NCBI RefSeq assembly: GCF_021730615.1
Contig: NZ_JAJLMN010000001.1
Coordinates: 1,178,001-1,242,000 of the forward strand
Reading direction: 5' to 3'
DNA length: 64,000 nt
Source: Lichenibacterium dinghuense
Lineage (GTDB): Bacteria; Pseudomonadota; Alphaproteobacteria; Rhizobiales; Beijerinckiaceae
Part shown: piece after piece, positions 7,792 through 16,858 of the stretch
Layout: every line of letters begins with the position of its first letter
How positions within the stretch are numbered: the first letter of the stretch is position 1
Position numbers and translations under genes: made by a program
Notes under the pieces: model-generated
What the model was told of the DNA's origin: nothing
Databases searched by the model: none
Seen by the model: only the letters and a program-made list of their open reading frames with translations

Positions 7792-9423
7792 ATGCCGCCC
7801 CTCCCCGCCCCCGCACGGCTCGCCCTGCCCGCCGCCGTGGCCCTGGTGCTGGCCGGCGCTGCCCTGGCGGCGCCCCCACGTCCGGCCGCGCCCGCGGCTC
7901 CGGCCCTGGCTACGGCTTCGGCTCCGGCGGCCTACGATGCCGCGCAGGACCGCGCTGCCCTGGCGGTGGCCCAGGACCGCGCCGCCCGCGCGGCCGACGC
8001 GATCGAGGACCTCAAGCGCGAGCTCCAGCCGGCCCACCTCACCGACCCGATGCCGGAGGTCGACCGCACCTTCGGCCTGTCGTCGCTGCGCTCGGACTAC
8101 GCCGACGCCCAGCGCCGCGCCGCCGGCTACCGCGCCACCCTCGGCGACCAGCACCCGACCCTGGTGGCGACCGAGCAGCTCCTCGAGGACCTCCGCGGCC
8201 AGCTCCTCGCCGGCACGCGCCGGGCGCTGGCCTCGGCCGAGCGCGACGCCGCCGACGCCCGCGCCGACGTGGCCGCGGCCGAGCGCCGCCTCGCCGCGGC
8301 GGCGGCCGTCCCGCCGCCGCGCGCCCTCCCGGCCGGGGCCCGCGCGGACGCCACGGGCACCGTCGCCCCGCTCGCGCGCCGCGCCGCTTCGCCGCTGGCG
8401 CTGCCGCCCGCCGACGCGGCGCCGGCCGCCGCGCCGCGCGTGGACCGCACGGGCGCCGCCGCGGCTCCGCCCGCGCGCCATTCCCTGCGCGGCCTCGCCC
8501 TCGCGGCCGCCGCCCTGGGCCTGGCGCTCCTCAGCGCCGCCTGGGCGGCCCTGCGCCTGCTGCGCCCGCGCCGGCCGCGGGCCTTCCCGTCCCCGGTGCG
8601 CCGGGTCGAACCCGCGCTCGCCAGCGTGCCGGAGCCGCAGCCCATCCCCGCGCCCGAGACGCCGCGGCCCGCGCCCGAGCCGGCGCCGGCCTCCGTCCCG
8701 GACGGCGTGCCGGTGCTCGGGCGCCTGTCCCTGCAGGCCTCCGCGGCCCCCTCGGCACAGGCCATGGCGGGGCTCCACGCCACGCTGCGGGCCGCCTTCG
8801 GCGAGGCCGCGGCACGGATGACCGTCCTGGTGGCGCCCGCGGCCGACCTCCCCCTCGGCGACGCCGATGCCGGCGCCTTCGCGCTCGCGCTCGCCGCGGC
8901 GGCCGCGGGTCGCCGCCCCCTGCTGATGGAGGCCCGCGCGCGCGGCCGGCTGCGCGGCGCCCTCGCCCCCGCGGGTGCCGTGCCGGTCGCGATCGAGGCC
9001 GGCGGCGCGGTCCGCACCCTGTACCGGCTCGGCCCCGAGGGCGCCCCCGTCGCCCTGCTGCCGAGCGACCCCGGCGAGGCGGAGGCCGCCGCGTCCGCCG
9101 CGGCCCGGCCGGGCGCCGCGCGGCTGCGCGGGCTCGACGCCTTCGACACGGTGATCCTGGTCGGCGACGACCCCGCCGCGCTGGCGCCCAGCGCCGACCT
9201 CGTCCTCATCGCGGCGCCGGCCGACGTGCCCCCCGCGGCGCTCGCCGCCGCGGCCCGGGCGCTCGACGGCGGCGGCCGCCCCTGCGGCGCCGTGCTGGTG
9301 GAGCCCGCCCCCGTCCCCGCCCCCCGCCCGTCGCCGCTCCCCCGGCGCCGGGCGGAGCCGGCGCCCGCCGCGCGGCTCGGCCTCCGCGGCACCATCCCGC
9401 CGTCGCGCCGCCGCGTCGGCTGA
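7792..9423 (+). CDS. Wzz/BY-kinase-like membrane protein lacking the Walker A motif
   Basis: A 543-residue, very Ala-rich protein. It has an N-terminal hydrophobic segment, then a coiled-coil region with the polysaccharide co-polymerase signature LRSDYADAQRRAAGYRATLGDQHPTL. A second membrane span follows near residues 225-255 (LALAAAALGLALLSAAWAAL). The cytoplasmic C-terminal part has strands like those of tyrosine-kinase-fused co-polymerases (MTVLVAPAADLPLGDADAG, FDTVILVGDDPAAL). However, no GxxGxGK[ST] appears where the kinase Walker A should be, so it is probably a non-catalytic relative controlling exopolysaccharide chain length or export. No Wzx/Wzy neighbours. Confidence 0.6.
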   Translation: MPPLPAPARLALPAAVALVLAGAALAAPPRPAAPAAPALATASAPAAYDAAQDRAALAVAQDRAARAADAIEDLKRELQPAHLTDPMPEVDRTFGLSSLRSDYADAQRRAAGYRATLGDQHPTLVATEQLLEDLRGQLLAGTRRALASAERDAADARADVAAAERRLAAAAAVPPPRALPAGARADATGTVAPLARRAASPLALPPADAAPAAAPRVDRTGAAAAPPARHSLRGLALAAAALGLALLSAAWAALRLLRPRRPRAFPSPVRRVEPALASVPEPQPIPAPETPRPAPEPAPASVPDGVPVLGRLSLQASAAPSAQAMAGLHATLRAAFGEAAARMTVLVAPAADLPLGDADAGAFALALAAAAAGRRPLLMEARARGRLRGALAPAGAVPVAIEAGGAVRTLYRLGPEGAPVALLPSDPGEAEAAASAAARPGAARLRGLDAFDTVILVGDDPAALAPSADLVLIAAPADVPPAALAAAARALDGGGRPCGAVLVEPAPVPAPRPSPLPRRRAEPAPAARLGLRGTIPPSRRRVG

Positions 9424-9502
9424 CCGGCAACCCTCGCCGGAGGCCGGCGTTGGCGTGCCACGGCGGCGGCCGGCGCCGCCGCGGAAACTCGGGGGACGGG
9501 CC

Positions 9503-9844
9503 ATGGCGGATGCGAGCGGGGCGAAGGTCGAGGCGGGCTCGGCCGCCGAAGGCCCGGAAGGGCAGAAGTATCTCGCCAGCGGCCGGTCGCTGTCGATGCG
9601 CCTGTGGGAAGGCGAGCCCTCCGGCGCCACCAAGGACCCGGTGCGCCGCGACTACGAGACCGTGGGCTACGTGATCGCGGGCCGCGCCGAGCTCGAGATC
9701 GAGGGGCAGACGACCACGCTCGCGAAGGGCTCCTCCTGGGTCGTGCCGAAGGGCGCGTCCCACACCTACCGCATCCTCGAAACCTTCACGGCCGTCGAGG
9801 CCACCGCCCCGCCCGCCGAGTCGCACGGCCGCGACGCGGCCTGA
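9503..9844 (+). CDS. Small cupin-domain protein
   Basis: A 113-residue single-domain cupin. The double-stranded beta-helix motifs are DYETVGYVIAGRAELEIEGQ (cupin 1, lacking the usual His-x-His) and KGSSWVVPKGASHTYRI (cupin 2, with the conserved His). The incomplete metal-binding set makes an enzymatic role uncertain; small cupins of this type often bind ligands or act as stress proteins. The chosen ATG follows GGGGGAC at acceptable spacing. Confidence 0.75.
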   Translation: MADASGAKVEAGSAAEGPEGQKYLASGRSLSMRLWEGEPSGATKDPVRRDYETVGYVIAGRAELEIEGQTTTLAKGSSWVVPKGASHTYRILETFTAVEATAPPAESHGRDAA

Positions 9845-9949
9845 CGGCTCCGCCGGTCCGGTGAGGGGCCCTTCGCCGCGTCGCCTTGATGGCGACGCGG
9901 TCGCGCACCACTCTGTCGTCGACGATTCCCCCAGTCCGAGCGATCATCG

Positions 9950-10819
9950 ATGCAGGCGCGCTTCTTCCCCTGGCTGGACCGCTCGGGCCACCTGTCGATC
10001 CTGAAACTCCTCGTCTTCGTGGCCCTGTTCGCGCCGGCCGCCTGGATCGCGGTGCAATTCGACCTCGGATGGCTGAACTCCGACACGGTGAAGTCGCTCA
10101 TCCACGAGTCGGGCCTGTGGGCCGTGCGGATCCTGATCGTGTCCCTCGCCGTGTCGCCGCTCCGGCGCATCGGGGGGTGGAACAAGCTCATCGCCGTGCG
10201 CCGCATGCTGGGCGTCGCCGTGCTGTTCTACGTGCTGGGGCATTTCACGCTCTACATCGTCCAGCAGGGCGGCGACCTCGTCCACGTGGCGAGCGAGATC
10301 GCGCTCCGGCTCTACCTCACCGTGGGCTTCGCGGCCCTGCTGGGCCTGGCGGCGCTCGGCGCCACTTCGACCGACGCCATGATCCGGCGCATCGGCCCGG
10401 CGCGCTGGAACAGGCTGCACACGCTGGCCTACCCGATCGGCGTGCTGGCGCTGATCCACTACATGCTGCAGACCAAGCTCGACGTCAGCGCCCCCCTGCT
10501 GCTGGTCGGCCTGTTCCTGTGGCTGATGGGCTGGCGCCTGCTCAACCGCTTCAAGCGCGGCGAAAGCCTGCCCGCCCTCGCGGCCCTGGCGGTCGCCGCG
10601 CCGGTCGTGACGGCCCTGTTCGAGGCCGGGTGGTACCACGTCCGCAACGGCATCGACGTGGCCGACGTGCTGTCCGCCGACCTCAGCCTCGACGACGGGC
10701 TGCGCCCGGTCTGGCTCGTCCTGATCGCCGGGCTCCTCGTCGTGGCGCTGCGCGTCGCCCGCCCGCTCTGGAGCCGCCGCCCGCAGCCCGCCCGCCGCCT
10801 GCGGGCCGCGGCCGAATGA
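9950..10819 (+). CDS. Ferric-reductase-like transmembrane protein (MsrQ/YedZ-type)
   Basis: A 289-residue integral membrane protein with about six to eight hydrophobic helices. The segments AVRRMLGVAVLFYVLGHFTLY, ARWNRLHTLAYPIGVLALIHY and the Trp/Arg-rich loops match the ferric_reduct domain of MsrQ (YedZ), a haem b protein that feeds electrons to the periplasmic methionine-sulfoxide reductase MsrP. The histidines in LGHF, RLHTL and LIHYM are candidate haem ligands. No msrP lies next to it, which is unusual for a true MsrQ, so the partner may be encoded elsewhere. It is followed after 12 bases by a hypothetical gene. Confidence 0.8.
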   Translation: MQARFFPWLDRSGHLSILKLLVFVALFAPAAWIAVQFDLGWLNSDTVKSLIHESGLWAVRILIVSLAVSPLRRIGGWNKLIAVRRMLGVAVLFYVLGHFTLYIVQQGGDLVHVASEIALRLYLTVGFAALLGLAALGATSTDAMIRRIGPARWNRLHTLAYPIGVLALIHYMLQTKLDVSAPLLLVGLFLWLMGWRLLNRFKRGESLPALAALAVAAPVVTALFEAGWYHVRNGIDVADVLSADLSLDDGLRPVWLVLIAGLLVVALRVARPLWSRRPQPARRLRAAAE

Positions 10820-10831
10820 GGTTTCCCTGAT

Positions 10832-12439
10832 ATGCCTCCGCGCACCGACCGCGCCGCCCAGCGCGAAGCCCTCCTCAAGCTCGGCGCCGCCGTGGCCGAG
10901 GAGATGCGGGCCGGCCACGGCGGCGACACGGCCGGCACGGTCGGCGACGCGCTGGCCGCCATGCCGCAGGCGACGCTGGAGATCGTCGGGCTCATCGGCC
11001 GCGAGGCGCGCCGCCGCCGCCCGGACGCCCACCTCGTCGCGGCCCTCGCCTTCATGTGCGGGCAGGCGCTGGAAACGCTGCGCTACGGCGTCGAGCGCCA
11101 GGACCCGGACGCGGCCGCCATGCTCGACGCCGTGCGCGGCCGCCTCGTGCGCGAGGCCCGCTCGGACCGGGCCGACGCCGGCGTGCTGATGCTCGTGACC
11201 AAGCAGTTCGCGGTGGCCAAGCTCGACATCGGCGAGGAGCTGCGCGGCGCCATGGGCGACATGCTCGACGAGCAGTCGGACGAGGCCGCCGAAGCGGGGG
11301 CCGGCGACCTCGACATGGAGCGCCACCTAGTGGATCTGGCGCGCGAGCTCGGCGACGACGCCTTCGCGATCCACGGCGAGCTGTCCGAGACCGCCTCCTC
11401 CTTCCCCATCGACCACCGCCTCGCCATGGCGAGCTTCATGCTCGCCTCCGACGCCGACCCCGTGCGGGACGCCGCGCTGGGCTGGCTCTTCGACCCCGAC
11501 CCCGAGGTCGCGCCCGCCCTGTGCGGGTCCCTGGTCGAGGAGGCCGCGGCCGGCCGGCTCGGCGGCACGGCGCTGCGCCGCCTCGTGGCGGTGCGCAACT
11601 GGCTGCCCGCGGCGGCCCGGCCCGGCGTCGACGCGGCCGTGCGGACGGCGCGGCGCAAGGGCTCCGAACCCGCCCCGCCGCCGGCGTCCGCGGTCGAGGA
11701 CCTCCGCATCTCGGGCTTCGACGGCTCGGGCGCCGCCAGCGTCTTCGCGCTGGTGCGCGCCGGCAAGCGCCACGCCGTCGCGTCGCTGCTGTTCAAGCTC
11801 GGCCACGGCGTGCGCGACGCGTGGGTGCATCGCGACCTCGGCCGCGCCGAGGCGCGGGCGCAGGTCGACCGCGTGGCGGGCGAGATCGACCTCGTGCCGG
11901 TGTCGAGCGCCACCGTGCGGCGGCTCCTGGCCCACATGCTCGGCCTCAACGCCGAGGGCGCGCCGCCGCCCTTCGGCGCGCTCGACGCCGCCGAGGCGCT
12001 CGGCCTCGGCATCGTCAATCCGGAACCCGCGACGCCCGAGGACGTGGTGGCGCTGGCGCTCGGCGAGGACGAGGGCGAGCCGGACGGCCTCGACGTGTTG
12101 GCCGACGCCGCGACCTGGCCGGCGCGCTACGGCTTCATGGGGAGCTGGTTCGAGGACGACGCCGCGGTCGACGAGGCGTTGCTCGGCCGCAAGGGCCTGT
12201 CCAGGGCGCGCAAGGTGGACGTGGTGCTCGACGCCGTGGTGGCGCCGCGCCGCCGGCGCTGGGGCGAGATGCTGGCCTGGACGGCGCTGATCACCGCCGA
12301 CGCGGACGCCCGCGAGGAGGCCACCCGCTTCGCCCTCGCGGCCGCGGCGCTGCTCGGCGACCGCCCCGCCCCCGAGGTGCCGCTGCTGCGCGCCATCGCG
12401 GAGAGCACCGTGGAGGCGCGGCGGCTGCGGCGGGGGTGA
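10832..12439 (+). CDS. Hypothetical protein with HEAT-like helical repeats (535 aa)
   Basis: A 535-residue soluble, largely alpha-helical protein that I do not recognise. The middle (ASFMLASDADPVRDAALGWL, DPDPEVAPALCGSLVEEA) has the spacing of HEAT/armadillo-like repeats. The C-terminal third (ARKVDVVLDAVVAPRRRRWGEML) is basic. No signal, membrane span or catalytic motif is seen. It starts 12 bases after the ferric-reductase-like gene and is probably in its operon. Confidence 0.7.
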   Translation: MPPRTDRAAQREALLKLGAAVAEEMRAGHGGDTAGTVGDALAAMPQATLEIVGLIGREARRRRPDAHLVAALAFMCGQALETLRYGVERQDPDAAAMLDAVRGRLVREARSDRADAGVLMLVTKQFAVAKLDIGEELRGAMGDMLDEQSDEAAEAGAGDLDMERHLVDLARELGDDAFAIHGELSETASSFPIDHRLAMASFMLASDADPVRDAALGWLFDPDPEVAPALCGSLVEEAAAGRLGGTALRRLVAVRNWLPAAARPGVDAAVRTARRKGSEPAPPPASAVEDLRISGFDGSGAASVFALVRAGKRHAVASLLFKLGHGVRDAWVHRDLGRAEARAQVDRVAGEIDLVPVSSATVRRLLAHMLGLNAEGAPPPFGALDAAEALGLGIVNPEPATPEDVVALALGEDEGEPDGLDVLADAATWPARYGFMGSWFEDDAAVDEALLGRKGLSRARKVDVVLDAVVAPRRRRWGEMLAWTALITADADAREEATRFALAAAALLGDRPAPEVPLLRAIAESTVEARRLRRG

Positions 12440-12776
12440 GGCGCGCGCCGGGGCTCCGCCTCCGGCAGCCCATATGGCGCCGTCAGGGCCCCGTCCGACG
12501 CGCCGCTGCCGCGCCTCGCGATCGAGCTCCCGAACGGCCGACCTGAAGTCCGTCCCGGTCGAGACCGTCGCCGGTCGGCGATGCCGCACGCGAAGCATGA
12601 GCAGGACGCGATCGCCCGGCGCCGGGCCTCGCCGTCGTGATCGCGCTTGGCCTCGGCTTCTTCGCCTCACTCGCGCCCATATACGGCGGAGTCGCCTTCA
12701 GCAGCCGGCCTGTGCGATCCGGCATCATGAGGTTCGAAGACGGGCGATGTCGTCCGACCCGTGCGAGGGATCCGAC
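12440..12776. other. Intergenic stretch, no gene seen
   Basis: About 340 bases between two convergent genes. Short reading frames exist on both strands, but none has a ribosome binding site or recognisable product. One encodes a brief hydrophobic stretch (VIALGLGFFASLAPIYGG) without a plausible start signal. No clear terminator hairpin or tRNA-like structure was found. Confidence 0.5.
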
Positions 12777-13595
12777 CTACCGGGATGGGCTGCTTCCCGC
12801 CGGCAAGGCCCGCGCCCCGCGCCAGCGCGGATCCTCGGCGATGGTCTGGCGGATCGCGTCCACGCTGGCGGCCGCGTCGGCCGGCGGCATGTCGACCGCG
12901 GCCACGCCTTCCGCCTGCTTGAACTTGCCTTCCAGCGACAGCACCAGGGCGTAGTTCTGGCGCACCCGCGCGTCGGCCCTGGGGTTGGCGGCGGCGAGCC
13001 GCATGATCTCCTCGGCCTTGGGGAGGTCCTTGGCAAGCGCGTAGGACAGGCCGAGGTTCGACAGCACGGCGGGCTCGCCGGGCCGCAGCTTCAGCGCCGC
13101 GTCGTAATAGTTCACCGCTCCCGCGTGGTCGCCGAGCTGATCCGCCGCGGCGCCCTGCGCCGAGAGCACGGACCAGTCCGGCCGGTCCGGCGTGTGGGCG
13201 CGCTCCAGCACCGCCATGGCCTCGCGCGGCCGGCCGGCGTCGGACAGCGCCTTGCCGTAGGCGGCGAGCAGCGGCATGTCGTTCGGGCGCTGGGCCGCGG
13301 CGGCCTCCAGCACGGCCGTGGCCTGGGCGTATTGGGTGAGGCCGCGCAGCGCGCGCGCGTAGGTGATCGTCGCCTCGACGTCGCCGGGCGAGGCCTCGTG
13401 CTTCGCCTGCCAGGTGGCCGCGAAGGCCCTCAGCGCCGCGGGATCGTCGGGCAAGGCGGCGTTGATCGAGCCCGTCGCGTCGCGGTCCGCCACGCAGCCG
13501 CCGAGGGCCGACGCCAGTGCCAGGGCCGCGACGGCGCGGCGGAGGACGGCGGAGCGCGGCGGGGCGGCATCTTGCGGCATGGCGGCGGCGCCCAT
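12777..13595 (-). CDS. TPR-repeat lipoprotein, TadD-like
   Basis: A 272-residue lipoprotein with a signal peptide ending in lipobox ALGGC and the ADRDATGSI segment typical of alphaproteobacterial TadD relatives. About five tetratricopeptide repeats follow (ATITYARALRGLTQYAQATAV, LSNLGLSYALAKDLPKAEEI, RQNYALVLSLEGKFKQAEGV). TadD proteins are outer-membrane pilotins for Flp/Tad pilus secretins, but no other tad gene is near, so a general scaffold role is equally possible. The start is one of two close ATGs; the other is five codons downstream. Confidence 0.75.
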   Translation of the reverse strand: MGAAAMPQDAAPPRSAVLRRAVAALALASALGGCVADRDATGSINAALPDDPAALRAFAATWQAKHEASPGDVEATITYARALRGLTQYAQATAVLEAAAAQRPNDMPLLAAYGKALSDAGRPREAMAVLERAHTPDRPDWSVLSAQGAAADQLGDHAGAVNYYDAALKLRPGEPAVLSNLGLSYALAKDLPKAEEIMRLAAANPRADARVRQNYALVLSLEGKFKQAEGVAAVDMPPADAAASVDAIRQTIAEDPRWRGARALPAGSSPSR

Positions 13596-13721
13596 CCTGT
13601 CGGGGATCCGGGCCGATCCCCGGATGGGACGGGCATAATCCGCAGAGCCTAACGCCGTATTAACCGTGCGGGCGCGCCGGGGAGCGGCCGTCGAGGCGCG
13701 AAATCTGCGCCCCGACCGCCC

Positions 13722-13757
13722 TCGTACAATTGACATACCGTCGTGACAATTGTACGA
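13722..13757. promoter_or_regulatory. Operator/promoter A for the PfkB kinase gene
   Basis: Perfect inverted repeat with 11-base arms (TCGTACAATTG / CAATTGTACGA) and a 14-base spacer. Within it TTGACA (13730-13735) is followed after 17 bases by TACGAA, a plausible sigma-70 promoter towards the kinase, with ACAATTGT ending at the first base of the -10. Its half-site matches those at 19.6, 19.7, 25.2, 32.1 and 42.8-42.9 kb, so it is probably a SorC-type repressor site. Confidence 0.75.
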
Positions 13758-13827
13758 AGAGCGCGACTTCGAGCGAGCCGGCAGAGCGTCGACAGGACGC
13801 CGCGGCCGAAGCAGGGAGGGAACGTCT

Positions 13828-14844
13828 TTGGCGGACCATCACGATCGCGCGGACGCCGCGCGGGGAGAAGCCGAGCGCGCGCAGCAAGGCCGCCTCGACT
13901 ACTCGTCCATCGGCTTCATCACCTTCGACTGCCTCGGCTGGCCCGTGACGGCCATCCCCGAGGGCGGCGGAACGCATTTCATCCAGGACCTCACGCTCGC
14001 CGTGTCGGGGGCGGCCGGCACGGCCGTGATCGCGGCCGCCAAGATGGGCCTGTCGGCCCGCGCGGTGGGCGGGGTCGGCGACGACATGATGGGCGACTGG
14101 GTGCTCCAGCGCCTCGGCCAGTTCGGCGTCGACACGGCGGCGATGCAGCGCCGGCCCGGCTGGCGCACCTCCTCGTCCATCGTCACGACGCGGCCGGACG
14201 GCCAGCGGCCGGCCCTCCACATGAAGGGCGCGACGGGGCAGTTCTTCGTCGACGACGACCTGATGCCGTCCGTGATCGACGCGCGCGTCGTGCATCTCGG
14301 CGGCGTCGGCCTGATGGACGCGATGGACCGGGGCCGCAACGCCGAACTGGCGCGCCTGGCGCAGGCCGGCGGCGCGGTCACCACGGCGGACGTCTTCGCG
14401 GGCTCGCCCGACGACCTGCCCGCCGTTGCGAGCATCCTGCCCCACACCGACTATTTCATGCCCTCGATCGAGGAGGCCCACGCCCTGACGGGTCGGAGCG
14501 ACCTCGAAGGCACGGCGGAGTTCTTCCTCGATCGCGGGGTGAGGTGCTGCGTCTTCACGCTCGGGGCGGAGGGCGCCTACTACCACCACCGGGACGGCAC
14601 GCGTTTCCGCGTGCCCGCGTTCCAAATTGACGTGCGCTGCACCTGCGGCTGCGGCGACGCCTTCGACGCGGGTTTCGCGGTGGCGCTGGTGCGCGGCATG
14701 GATCCGGAGACGGCCGTGCGCTTCGCCCAGGCGACCTCCGCCCTCAACGCCCTCGGGCTCGGCTCGCAGGCCGGGGTGGAAAGCTTCGACCACACCTGGG
14801 ACTTCATGCTCCGCACGCCCCACCGCGAGCGGCGCGCGGCCTGA
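13828..14844 (+). CDS. PfkB-family carbohydrate kinase
   Basis: A 338-residue ribokinase-fold sugar kinase. The N-terminal lobe has LAVSGAAGTAVIAAAKMG and AVGGVGDDMMGDW; the ATP/catalytic region is TCGCGDAFDAGFAVAL, where the family Asp (about residue 277) is the general base. Two extra cysteines in RCTCGCGD replace the usual DTTGAGD. The start is a TTG seven bases after GGGAGGG; an earlier in-frame ATG overlaps operator A and is rejected. Because of that operator it is probably controlled with the adjacent ABC/kinase genes and phosphorylates an imported sugar, polyol or ketose. It is convergent with the SorC regulator gene. Confidence 0.85.
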   Translation: MADHHDRADAARGEAERAQQGRLDYSSIGFITFDCLGWPVTAIPEGGGTHFIQDLTLAVSGAAGTAVIAAAKMGLSARAVGGVGDDMMGDWVLQRLGQFGVDTAAMQRRPGWRTSSSIVTTRPDGQRPALHMKGATGQFFVDDDLMPSVIDARVVHLGGVGLMDAMDRGRNAELARLAQAGGAVTTADVFAGSPDDLPAVASILPHTDYFMPSIEEAHALTGRSDLEGTAEFFLDRGVRCCVFTLGAEGAYYHHRDGTRFRVPAFQIDVRCTCGCGDAFDAGFAVALVRGMDPETAVRFAQATSALNALGLGSQAGVESFDHTWDFMLRTPHRERRAA

Positions 14845-14857
14845 AGGCGCTCCGTCC

Positions 14858-15808
14858 TCAGTCCCGCTCGGCGAGGAACTCGGCCACGACCTCGTCGATG
14901 ATCAGCACCTCGGGCTTGAGCAGCCGCACCGCGGCCAGCACCGTGGTGGCCTTCTCCCAGCCGCCCGACGACAGCACGATGCGGCGCGAGCGGCGCAGCA
15001 GCGCGGGATCGGCCGAGATCACACAGTCGTTGAGCGGGTGGTCGATCAGCCGCCCTTCGGCGTCGATGAAGCGGCACAGGATGTCGCCCACCGCCCCGGC
15101 GCGGCTGAGGGCGCTGACGTCGTCCTTGCCGATGAGGTTGTAGCGCACCAGCGTGGACGAGGGCGACAGCTCGCCCACGCTCACCAGCGCCACGTCGAGC
15201 CGGCCCGCCTGGGCGAACACGTCCTCCATCCCGGTGTGGCGCACCAGGGCGTCGCGCACGTCCGGGCTCGGCGCGAAGACCGGCGCGGCCATCATGTAGC
15301 ATTCGGCGCCGAGCCGGTCGGCGAAGCGCCAGGCGAACTCGGACGGGTTGAAGGCCGTCGCCCGGGTGAGGCCGCCGAGCAGCGACACCACCGTGAACTT
15401 GCCGAACTGCCGCTGCGGCAGCGCCGACAGGCTGGAGCTCAGCGTGCGGCCCCAGCCGAGCCCGATCGTCATGCCGTCTGTCAGGATCGACGACAGGTAG
15501 GTGCCGGTGGCGGCGCCGATCAGGTCGGCCGTGTCGGCCGGGTCCTGCGGGCGCGGGATCACGATGGCGCGCTCGACGCCGTGGCGCGTCTCGACCTGCC
15601 GCTCCAGCGTCACGCAACGCGTGATCGGGGACGTGACGGTGATCTGCACCGTGCCGTCCTCCCGGCAGGAGGCCAGCATGCGGAGCACGCGGGCGCGCGT
15701 CATGCCGAGCGCCTGGGCGACCGCGTCCTGGGTCAGACCCTCCATGTAGTAGAGCCAGGCCGCCCGGGTCCGCACGTCGGCGTCGAGGTCGAAGATTTCG
15801 CCGTTCAT
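14858..15808 (-). CDS. SorC-family (DeoR-like) sugar-responsive transcription regulator
   Basis: A 316-residue SorC/CggR-type regulator. An N-terminal helix-turn-helix (GLTQDAVAQALGMTRARVLRML) is followed by the sugar-phosphate-binding domain with LIGAATGTYLSSIL, IGLGWGRTLSSSLSALP and a C-terminal VLIIDEVVAEFL. The family includes EryD, SorC and DalR, repressors of polyol genes relieved by a phosphorylated sugar. It is the last gene of the first ABC-importer operon (47 bases after the permease), preceded by GGGAG. It is the only local sugar-responsive regulator recognised in the island and the best candidate for binding the ACAA(A/T)(A/T)GT sites. Confidence 0.9.
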   Translation of the reverse strand: MNGEIFDLDADVRTRAAWLYYMEGLTQDAVAQALGMTRARVLRMLASCREDGTVQITVTSPITRCVTLERQVETRHGVERAIVIPRPQDPADTADLIGAATGTYLSSILTDGMTIGLGWGRTLSSSLSALPQRQFGKFTVVSLLGGLTRATAFNPSEFAWRFADRLGAECYMMAAPVFAPSPDVRDALVRHTGMEDVFAQAGRLDVALVSVGELSPSSTLVRYNLIGKDDVSALSRAGAVGDILCRFIDAEGRLIDHPLNDCVISADPALLRRSRRIVLSSGGWEKATTVLAAVRLLKPEVLIIDEVVAEFLAERD

Positions 15809-15855
15809 GAGCAACTCCCGGCCGCCCAGGCGTCCCAGCCCGGTCCCGCGACCGC

Positions 15856-16845
15856 CTATTTCCGGCGGAACAGGTCGACCAGCACGGCGACGAGCACCAC
15901 AGACCCGATGATGACCCGCTGCCAATAGCCGGAAACGTTCAGCAGGACAGTGCCGTTCTGCAACACGGTCAACAGGATCGCGCCGAGCACCGTTCCCACA
16001 ACGGTGCCCTCGCCGCCGCGCAGGCTGGTGCCGCCGATGATGGCGGCCGTGATGGCGCTCAGCATCCAGCCCTCGCCGACGGAGGGCTGCGCCGCGTCCA
16101 TGCGGCTGGCGTAGAGCACGCCGGCCAGGGCGGCGAAGAGCCCCGCGAGCCCGAACACCAGGAACTCGACCCGCCACACGCGGATGCCGACGAGGTTGGC
16201 GGCGTCGCGGTTGCCGCCCACCGCGTAGATGTTGCGGCCGAAGCGCGTGCGCGACAGCACGAACCACAGGAGGGCCCCCGCGAACAGGAACACCAGCACC
16301 GGCACCGGCACGCCGAACACCTCGCCCTGCCCGACCGAGCGGAAGGTCGGCCCGAGCGGCCGCACGGGGTAGCCCTGCGTGATGACGAGGTTGAGCCCCG
16401 CGAAGATCTCGCCCGAGGCCAGCGTGACGATGAAGGGGTTCAGGCGCAGCTTGGCGATGAAGGCGGCGTTGAAGAAGCCGAGGCAGAGGCCGAACAGCGC
16501 GGTGAGCACGAAGACCAGGTAGGGGTTGAGGCCGAGCTTGGTCAGCATCAGCGCGCCCACGACGGCGCTGAGGCCCGCCGCCGTGCCGACCGACAGGTCG
16601 ATGCCGCCGATCAGCAGCACCAGCGTCTGCCCGAGCGCGACGAGGCCGACGAAGGACGCGTTGCGCATCACGATGGGCAGGTTGCTCAGCGTGAAGAAGT
16701 TGGGCGAGGCCACGGCCAGGAGCGTGCAGAGCACGACGAGCGCGACCAGCACGCCGCTCGCCTCCCAGCGCCGGAAGCGCGCGAGCGGGGACGCCCGGCG
16801 CCGGGCGGGGCGCGCGAGCGCCCCCTCCATCGTCTGGTCCGCCAT
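15856..16845 (-). CDS. Sugar ABC transporter permease (RbsC type)
   Basis: A 329-residue inner-membrane permease of the BPD_transp_2 (ribose/xylose/erythritol) family with about eight to ten helices. Signatures are VLLIGGIDLSVGTAAGLSAVVG, GNRDAANLVGIRV and AAIIGGTSLRGGEGTVVGTVLGA, the last being the conserved EAA-like loop of this family. It lies 13 bases downstream of the ATPase gene and upstream of the SorC regulator, in one transcription unit. It forms the membrane channel for the substrate delivered by the binding protein at 18.6-19.5 kb. Confidence 0.93.
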   Translation of the reverse strand: MADQTMEGALARPARRRASPLARFRRWEASGVLVALVVLCTLLAVASPNFFTLSNLPIVMRNASFVGLVALGQTLVLLIGGIDLSVGTAAGLSAVVGALMLTKLGLNPYLVFVLTALFGLCLGFFNAAFIAKLRLNPFIVTLASGEIFAGLNLVITQGYPVRPLGPTFRSVGQGEVFGVPVPVLVFLFAGALLWFVLSRTRFGRNIYAVGGNRDAANLVGIRVWRVEFLVFGLAGLFAALAGVLYASRMDAAQPSVGEGWMLSAITAAIIGGTSLRGGEGTVVGTVLGAILLTVLQNGTVLLNVSGYWQRVIIGSVVLVAVLVDLFRRK

Positions 16846-16858
16846 GGCCCTCTCCCCC

